DNA of 11,658 nucleotides from Stramenopiles sp. TOSAG23-3 (lineage: Eukaryota; Sar), in assembly GCA_900128585.1 (NCBI GenBank), contig LT642732.1:1-11658 (forward strand), given 5' to 3'. Both the position numbers and the translations under genes were made by a program. The notes beneath the pieces are model-generated. The model searched no databases. It was not told the DNA's origin and saw only the letters and a program-made list of their open reading frames with translations. Of the stretch, positions 6,502 through 11,658 are shown piece after piece; within the stretch, counting starts at the first letter, position 1; the number at the start of each line of letters is the position of its first letter.

Positions 6502-7701
6502 CCACCACCACTTACAAAGGATGTTTGGATTTATGGTCACAGTAAAAATATTGCAAAGGAAGACATCTTGTGGTTAGATGAGCGTTATGGTGTTCCGCCT
6601 TCAGCACGGAAAGTAAGACTCTATCACGACTTCGATTCAATGTGTACGTCGAGGCCATGGATTGATGCTAAACGCAAAATCGAACTTAAGAACGCTTTTT
6701 CTAAAATAATGGAACGAGATGAACAAGATGATATATACCTAGATGATTATACAACGGAGTTACAGTTATTATTTTCAGGAGACGACGAAGCGTATTATAA
6801 GGAAAGGGAGCGCGAACTTGCAGTAAAAGCAGCGAAAGCCGAAGGTATTTGGAATGCCGAATGTGTCCGTCAAGAAACGGCAGCAAAGGAGGAGCAAATA
6901 AAAAAACATCACCTTCGACGCCGAGATGATGATGATACAACGCCTAATTTGAATGTTCCAGGACCTCCAGTTCCCACTGTTAAACATCGCCTTCGACGCC
7001 GAGATGATGATGATACAACGCCTAATTTGAATGTTCCAAGACCTCCAGTTCCCCCTGTTAAACACACACTCCAACGCCGAGATGATGATGATACAACACC
7101 TAATGTGAATGTTCCAGGACCTCCAGTTCCCCCTGTTAAACACAGACTCCAACGCCGAGATGATGATGATACAACACCTAATGTGAATATTCTACGGCGT
7201 CTACAGCCTCCAGTTCCCCCTGTTAAACACAGATTCCAACGCCGAGATGATGATGATACAACATCTGCTGTGAATTTCCCAGAATCCTCCGATACAACAT
7301 CTGCTGTGAATTTCCCAGAATCCTCCGATACAACATCTGTTGTGAATTTCCCAGAATCCTCCGATACAACATCTGCTGTGAATTTCCCAGAATCCTCCGA
7401 TACAACATCTGCTGTGAATTTCCCAGAACCCTCCAATACAACATCTGCTGTGAATTTCCCAGAATCCTCCGATACAACATCTGCTGTGAATTTCCCAGAA
7501 TCCTCCGATACATTACCTCTTGTGAATTTTCCAGATGTCCCAGATGTGACACCTGCTCCTCTTAGACGTCAACTCCGTCGCCGAGACGACAGCACTCCGA
7601 TACAAAATTTAGATAATGTGAGCTCCGTTGATACAACAATAGAAGAAAACAGTGATAATGCGACAGAGACAGAAAATTCGGGTATTTATTTTCCAGAGTG
7701 A
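6451..7701 (+). CDS. Tandem-repeat protein with unrecognised N-terminal domain (416 aa)
   Basis: The uninterrupted frame starts at the ATG at 6451. The true start may be at 6369 with an intron, replacing the first 17 residues by MEQT. Residues about 20-150 are non-repetitive and look like a folded or helical domain (TKDVWIYGHSKNIAKEDIL, then RYGVPPSARKVRLYHDF, then a charged helix AVKAAKAEGIWNAECV). I do not recognise the family. Residues 153-271 are about 4.5 copies of a 26-residue unit with RRRDDDDTTPNLNVP and a PPVPPVK proline-rich end. Residues 269-364 are eight copies of a 12-residue unit, DTTSAVNFPESS. Residues 371-380 return to an LRRQLRRRDD motif, and the tail is acidic and Ser/Thr-rich. 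The proline-rich PPVPPVK ends could be SH3- or profilin-type ligands, and the alternating Arg/Asp blocks could self-associate electrostatically. Both are inference. No signal peptide or membrane span is seen. Confidence 0.75.
   Translation: MIGYICCSDEKSKNITQPPPLTKDVWIYGHSKNIAKEDILWLDERYGVPPSARKVRLYHDFDSMCTSRPWIDAKRKIELKNAFSKIMERDEQDDIYLDDYTTELQLLFSGDDEAYYKERERELAVKAAKAEGIWNAECVRQETAAKEEQIKKHHLRRRDDDDTTPNLNVPGPPVPTVKHRLRRRDDDDTTPNLNVPRPPVPPVKHTLQRRDDDDTTPNVNVPGPPVPPVKHRLQRRDDDDTTPNVNILRRLQPPVPPVKHRFQRRDDDDTTSAVNFPESSDTTSAVNFPESSDTTSVVNFPESSDTTSAVNFPESSDTTSAVNFPEPSNTTSAVNFPESSDTTSAVNFPESSDTLPLVNFPDVPDVTPAPLRRQLRRRDDSTPIQNLDNVSSVDTTIEENSDNATETENSGIYFPE
6907..7263 (+). repeat. 78-bp tandem repeat encoding a 26-residue unit
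   Basis: Units start at residues 153, 179, 205, 231 and 260. Each has the form HxLxRRDDDDTTPNxNVP plus PPVPPVK. The fourth unit carries a three-residue expansion (ILRRLQ in place of VPG), and the fifth stops after DDDDTT, where the 12-residue array begins. All length changes are multiples of three bases, so the frame is kept. Confidence 0.9.
7255..7542 (+). repeat. 36-bp tandem repeat encoding DTTSAVNFPESS, eight units
   Basis: Eight head-to-tail 36-bp units. Units 1-7 are almost identical at the DNA level, with single changes (Ala to Val in unit 3, Ser to Pro in unit 5, Asp to Asn in unit 6). The last unit is diverged (DTLPLVNFPDVP). The near-identity indicates recent expansion, and copy number is likely to vary between strains. 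Confidence 0.95.
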
Positions 7702-7707
7702 AAAAAA

Positions 7708-7731
7708 AATAAACTTCAATTTTAATTTATT
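7708..7731. terminator. Convergent candidate poly(A) signals
   Basis: Between the two convergent stop codons (TGA 7699-7701 plus; TAG 7761-7759 minus) lie AATAAA on the plus strand at 7708-7713 and AATAAA on the minus strand at 7731-7726. With only 57 bp between the stops, the two 3' UTRs must overlap or be extremely short. Poly(A) signals are degenerate in many protists, so these are candidates only. Confidence 0.35.
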
Positions 7732-7758
7732 TAGATTATTAGAATTAATAACAAGTAC

Positions 7759-10700
7759 CTATAAACCAAACAACTCACCAGTATTCTCCCAAATAACTGG
7801 GAATTCTGCGTGTGTACATTGTTTTTTTAACCACTTTCTAGAAGTAGCATATATATCACCCCAAAGATCCTGATCATCGGAACACTTAATATCCAGACAT
7901 CGTAGTACTACAGCAGTAGTCCACGCATCATCAGATATATTCATTCCGCCAGGTTTTTCAGCAGCAATACGAGATTCATTCAACTGCAACGATGCTGCTA
8001 ATGGAATAGATAATTGCCAGAAGGGAACTTCTTTATCTTTTTGTGCACATATACCTCGCCAAGATTGATCACAGTATCCTTCGTAAGGTGTTTGGCCCCA
8101 TTTGTTGATTTGACCATCATCTCCACCGTATTCAATTATCAAAGGTCCAAGGTCACCAGCAGGATTTCTTCCAAGCGCAAAATGTAATGCACTATTGCCG
8201 TCTTCATTTATCGGGTCCCCCGTAGCCCCTGCATCAAAAAGCATTTGCGCAATTTCTTCAGCAAGACCTTCTGGCCATTTCGCATCAGCCGCAAGCGCAA
8301 GGTGATGAAGAATAGTCCATCCATTTCGATCAGGTTGATCACAATTGTATCTTTCATCGATCCACTCTTCTTGAAGAATATTCTTTTCCCCTTTTACAAC
8401 TGATTCGGAGACTCGCGTAAGTAATGTCATCAATGCATCTTCACTCTGATCTTGAAATTCAATTGTATCCTCCGCTGTAGTTCCGTCATATGGACTTAAA
8501 CCAAAGCGGTTCTTCAATGTATCATCAGCACCTTTATCCATTAAATAAGGCACAATTTCTCCTCCAGGAAAATAAGCAATAGCATAGTGTAGAGCAGTAT
8601 TACCATTTTTGTTTTGATGATTGACATCCAACTCCTCGATGTTTTCACAAAGATATTTAACAGCATCAAATTGCGTATTTTGTGCTGCAACAATTAGAAG
8701 TGTATTTCCATAACTATCGTGCCAATTTGGCGACATGCCAGCTTGGACAAGAGCCCCAAGCATAACGAAGTTTTCATCTCTGAGGTATCCCAATATATCA
8801 AACTCGGTGATTTCTCCGCTCTCAAGCGACTCGCGAATACCTCCCTTAGCATTAAGTTTTTCTTCGGCCTTTTGCACTTGAAGTTCGGTCATTCTTTCCT
8901 CAATTTTCTTGATGGTTCGAAGTAATCGTCGCTCTAATATATGCATTTCTTTGACATCGTCTCTCACATCTTCGCGTTTTTTTGTAAGTTTTAAGACATC
9001 AGTTGTTATTTCAAGTAATATTTCTTCTTCGTCTTCTGTTGTATCTTTTTCTACTCCTAGCTGAGTTGTAAGTCTCAATTTCTCTTTGTGAATATGCTTA
9101 CACTGATTAGCCATGCGAGCGTACAGAAATGCACGACGAAACCACATACAAACTCGTGATGCTGGCATCGAGACTTCAAATATATCAGGATTATTAGCCT
9201 TTAGTACTGGGTTGTAAAAATACTCCTGTAATTTTTCAAAAAGTTCATGGTTCTCGGCAATATCATAAACATTCCATTGTCCCGAAGTTATCATCCAAAC
9301 CAACTTACAATCATAATCATTCAAGAAAGAATCAGCTACGCCTCGTGTTTGGTTTGCCGCTGAACTGTTGCATAATTCCTCTGCTAATCTCCAACGTGGT
9401 TCAAGTCCAAGCATTAAACATGCTGATTCCATTACTTGTTCAATTACCTTTGGACGATCTTTCATGGTCTTCAAATGATGCCATTCTCGTTGTTTGACTA
9501 GTTTTAAAGGTCCAAGAGATCTATTATATTTATGTCGTATTTTATGCACGTCTTCTTCCCAAAATAGTTCAAGTTTCGTAGTTGTAGCTAATAATTCGTC
9601 TTCGCAATCCTTCATTGTTTGGCGTTGATCATCGCGCATTACAGTTTGCTCTTCAGCTTCTTCTTGAACAGTATCTAAATTTTCCTGGACTGCTTTTTCC
9701 TTTTCTATTTCTGCTTTCAATAGAGGTGTAAGTTTTGCTAAAGATTCTCTTGCGCGTTTCAGCATCTGATCTCCAGATGCAGGTCCAACTTTACCCATAA
9801 TTCGATCAACTACTCGTTTCACCACAAAGTTATCAGGGTCGACCCCGTCAGGTAGTGCTGGTAATTTCTCAGCTACTATGGCAGCATACACACCATCAAA
9901 TGTTGTGACATCCCAACCACCTGGTGGTTCCCATTCTTCTTCCACGTCACTTTCTTGTTCTTCCCTTGCCATTTTGCGTTTTCTTATTTCTTCTTTACGC
10001 AAGCGTTCCTTTTCAGCTATATCGTCTAACTCCTTTTGTTTTGCTGCTTTGCCCTTAACACCACCCTTTCCACCCTTGGCCCTTCGAGCTGCGGCTTTTG
10101 CTTTCTTGGCTTCTTGGCGTTTTTGTTTAATTGCATTTTCTGCATCCTCCTTTGCTTTCTTCTCTTTTTCTGCTGCCTCCTTTGCTGACTTTTCGGCCAT
10201 CCGTTTTACCCAATCGGGGTCTTTATAAGGTTTTGGATCATCTTCACAAGGTACTCCAAACTGCGAAAGGAAAGCTTCAGTTGCAAATTTAGACACACCC
10301 CATCCTGTCCAACGTACGTGATTACCCCGCTTCCAAATACCTCTGCGCTTCTGGTGGTATCCGGCAGATCTTGTTTTAACGAAAATACCTTTTCCGTGCA
10401 TTAAATCATTAACAAATGGTCCTTCGTATCGTTCACCAGCATCTTTGAAAGTTAGAATTCCGTCGCCATGGCGAATACCTTGTACATATGGACCTTCATA
10501 TCGATTGCCATTGGCATAAAATACTACTCCTTTGCCATGTCGAATGCCTCCCTGGAATTCTCCAACATATTTATCACTATTTGCTAGTACCAGTGTACCA
10601 TTGCCATCTCTCAAACCATCACAAAAATTCCCTTCGTACTGTTCTCTAGGTTCAATGATTGATTCGACTCCCCAACCATGTTTCTTACCATTGAACCATT

Positions 10701-11658
10701 CACCAATATATACACTGCCTTTTTTGTCACGGAACGACCCATGACCATGTCGTTTATCACAACGCCATTCACCAGAATACTCACCTTTCTTATTTTTATA
10801 TTTCATTACACCATATCCATGCTTTTTGCTATTCACATAAAAACCTTCATATGTTTCAGTTTTCCATGGAGCCTTCTTCAGGTGTTTACGGCGCCTCAGT
10901 TTGCGTGTAATCCATGTTCCTTTTATCCACCCATTAATACAATACTCATTGAAATGATTGTCAACAAGTCTACCTTCCCATATTAATGTATTCTTGTCGT
11001 CGTATCTCTCAGCTTCACCAAATTTTGAAGACCATTTACCCCAATGAGATGGACTAGGATCTTGGCCAAATTCAACGTATGGTCCTTCATAAATACTCCG
11101 ATTGCGATACAAAATCTGAACATCTGAACCACTTGGTATACTTCCGTTTTCAAAATATCCATCAATTTCTTGATATTTTATCCATCGTAAAGGATTATCA
11201 GTATCCTTTTTAGAAAGTTGGTGAAATTCTTTACCTACTCCAGCAGGCAACCATGCTGTGCCAGGACCATGTGGTTTTCCATCCTTCCAAGCACCATTGA
11301 CAACCATCATACCTGCAGCACCTGGATAGTGAAGGTGATGAGGGACATGGGGTGAATTGGCCAACTGATCCATGCGATAATTTCCAACCCATGATGCCAT
11401 TTGGTCTTCATTCCAGTACCATTGGCGGCCAGCAATTGAATTTGCAAGATGTCTAAGTCGTTTTTCATATTTATCAGTGTGATTACCACCTTCAGGTAAT
11501 TCATCGTATAAATCTATCAAATTAGCCCTGTGCTTAATTTTAGATGCCAACTTCCAAGTAACATTCTTTCGAAATTTTAACTTCATTTTTCTATACGTCA
11601 TATTAATCGATGTTCGTGATCTCCATGGCAATTCCTCGTCCTCTTCAGGGCTATCCCT
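7759..11658 (-). CDS. MORN, dynein-stalk-like, ankyrin repeat protein (5'-partial, at least 1,290 aa)
   Basis: Residues are counted from the codon at 11631. The frame is still open with acidic, coding-like sequence to the window edge, so the true start is probably outside; the first internal Met is at 11601. Residues 261-425 are seven MORN repeats (YEGFYVNSKKHGYGV and YVGEFQGGIRHGKGV types), with degenerate ones before. Such repeats bind lipids or form scaffolds. Residues 475-560 are a Lys/Ala/Glu-rich helix. Residues 625-930 resemble the dynein heavy-chain stalk: an incoming coiled coil, a tip at about 721-846 (RPKVIEQVMESACLMLGLEP, a Tyr/Asn/Pro stretch, then ASRVCMWFRRAFLYARM), and an outgoing coiled coil. 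There are no AAA ATPase motifs, so it is not a motor. Residues 974-1050 and 1101-1185 are ankyrin repeats (GNTALHYAIAYF, GNSALHFALGRN). Residues 1232-1271 (DAWTTAVVLRCL, LWGDI, KWLKK) recall the C-terminal helical domain of VWA5/PARP4-like proteins. I infer a membrane-cytoskeleton scaffold. Single exon as seen; convergent with the repeat-protein gene. Confidence 0.85.
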   Translation of the reverse strand, partial: RDSPEEDEELPWRSRTSINMTYRKMKLKFRKNVTWKLASKIKHRANLIDLYDELPEGGNHTDKYEKRLRHLANSIAGRQWYWNEDQMASWVGNYRMDQLANSPHVPHHLHYPGAAGMMVVNGAWKDGKPHGPGTAWLPAGVGKEFHQLSKKDTDNPLRWIKYQEIDGYFENGSIPSGSDVQILYRNRSIYEGPYVEFGQDPSPSHWGKWSSKFGEAERYDDKNTLIWEGRLVDNHFNEYCINGWIKGTWITRKLRRRKHLKKAPWKTETYEGFYVNSKKHGYGVMKYKNKKGEYSGEWRCDKRHGHGSFRDKKGSVYIGEWFNGKKHGWGVESIIEPREQYEGNFCDGLRDGNGTLVLANSDKYVGEFQGGIRHGKGVVFYANGNRYEGPYVQGIRHGDGILTFKDAGERYEGPFVNDLMHGKGIFVKTRSAGYHQKRRGIWKRGNHVRWTGWGVSKFATEAFLSQFGVPCEDDPKPYKDPDWVKRMAEKSAKEAAEKEKKAKEDAENAIKQKRQEAKKAKAAARRAKGGKGGVKGKAAKQKELDDIAEKERLRKEEIRKRKMAREEQESDVEEEWEPPGGWDVTTFDGVYAAIVAEKLPALPDGVDPDNFVVKRVVDRIMGKVGPASGDQMLKRARESLAKLTPLLKAEIEKEKAVQENLDTVQEEAEEQTVMRDDQRQTMKDCEDELLATTTKLELFWEEDVHKIRHKYNRSLGPLKLVKQREWHHLKTMKDRPKVIEQVMESACLMLGLEPRWRLAEELCNSSAANQTRGVADSFLNDYDCKLVWMITSGQWNVYDIAENHELFEKLQEYFYNPVLKANNPDIFEVSMPASRVCMWFRRAFLYARMANQCKHIHKEKLRLTTQLGVEKDTTEDEEEILLEITTDVLKLTKKREDVRDDVKEMHILERRLLRTIKKIEERMTELQVQKAEEKLNAKGGIRESLESGEITEFDILGYLRDENFVMLGALVQAGMSPNWHDSYGNTLLIVAAQNTQFDAVKYLCENIEELDVNHQNKNGNTALHYAIAYFPGGEIVPYLMDKGADDTLKNRFGLSPYDGTTAEDTIEFQDQSEDALMTLLTRVSESVVKGEKNILQEEWIDERYNCDQPDRNGWTILHHLALAADAKWPEGLAEEIAQMLFDAGATGDPINEDGNSALHFALGRNPAGDLGPLIIEYGGDDGQINKWGQTPYEGYCDQSWRGICAQKDKEVPFWQLSIPLAASLQLNESRIAAEKPGGMNISDDAWTTAVVLRCLDIKCSDDQDLWGDIYATSRKWLKKQCTHAEFPVIWENTGELFGL
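8842..9759 (-). other. Dynein-stalk-like region: coiled coil, globular tip, coiled coil
   Basis: Residues 625-720 form the first coiled coil (ending LGPLKLVKQREWHHLKTM), 721-846 the tip and 847-930 the returning coiled coil (LLEITTDVLKLTKKREDV onward). In dynein heavy chains an antiparallel coiled coil carries a microtubule-binding tip whose start has a Pro-x-x-Val/Ile...Val-Met-Glu-Ala/Ser-x-Cys-x-Leu-Leu-Gly pattern and whose end has a Cys-x-Trp helix. Both landmarks are present here. An insertion lies in the middle of the tip (about residues 752-790). The similarity is judged by eye. Whether it binds microtubules is unknown. Confidence 0.55.

Noticed and set aside
7255-7542. CRISPR-like array (36-bp repeats)
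   Set aside because: The repeats are directly adjacent with no spacers, stay in frame within a long coding region, and show amino-acid-level variation typical of a coding minisatellite.
6775-7552. Three long overlapping minus-strand open frames opposite the repeat-protein gene
   Set aside because: They exist only because the 78-bp and 36-bp repeats are multiples of three, which keeps the opposite strand open. Their sequences are simple mirror repeats with no start context or independent structure.
9878-10228. 116-residue plus-strand frame (Ser/Phe/Ala-rich)
   Set aside because: It is the antisense image of the Lys/Glu/Ala-rich helix of the MORN/ankyrin gene. Ser/Phe/Ala-rich shadows are expected opposite Lys/Glu codons.

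Overview
The window looks like nuclear DNA from a microbial eukaryote. It is AT-rich and has long open frames with few or no introns. The predicted proteins are rich in coiled coils, MORN repeats, ankyrin repeats and low-complexity tandem repeats, and two convergent genes are separated by only 57 bp. No Shine-Dalgarno spacing or operon structure is visible. The protein styles (PH-like plus giant coiled coil, MORN/ankyrin fusion, a copia-like Gag relic) would fit a stramenopile such as a diatom. That placement is a guess from gene style, not a demonstrated assignment.

Left third (1 to about 2,700): a graveyard of broken coding fragments, mostly on the minus strand. It holds a Gag-like relic of an LTR retrotransposon (about 326-1690) and a 134-bp segment present twice, one copy carrying about 148 extra bp. 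It also holds a BED/TTF-like zinc-finger fragment of the sort attached to hAT-type transposases or their domesticated relatives (1894-2190). A short protein-coding segment occurs in two diverged copies (1-98 and about 2190-2310), and there is one orphan plus-strand fragment (101-280). Frameshifts and stops interrupt nearly every fragment, so this is decayed mobile DNA, not a set of working genes.

Middle and right (about 2,700 to the end): three long, intact genes. (1) 2972-6130, plus: a 1,052-residue protein with a PH-like domain, about 680 residues of histidine-rich coiled coil containing two separate blocks of 11-residue (hendecad) repeats, a Lys-rich linker and a small beta-rich C-terminal domain. 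(2) 6451-7701, plus: a 416-residue protein with an unrecognised, conserved-looking N-terminal region followed by a 26-residue repeat array that passes into a 12-residue repeat array apparently derived from it. An alternative first exon at 6369 with an in-phase 121-nt intron is plausible. (3) 7759 to the right edge, minus: at least 1,290 residues with seven MORN repeats, a Lys-rich helix, a segment resembling the dynein heavy-chain stalk with its microtubule-binding tip, two blocks of ankyrin repeats and a small helical C-terminus. It has no dynein motor. The reading frame is still open at the window edge, so the gene is probably 5'-incomplete.

The domains of genes 1 and 3 (phosphoinositide- or membrane-binding PH and MORN modules, long coiled coils, a microtubule-binding-like tip) would suit membrane-cytoskeleton scaffolds. 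Nothing in the window shows that the three proteins act together. The most interesting observation is the dynein-stalk-like module placed between MORN and ankyrin repeats in a protein without a motor.
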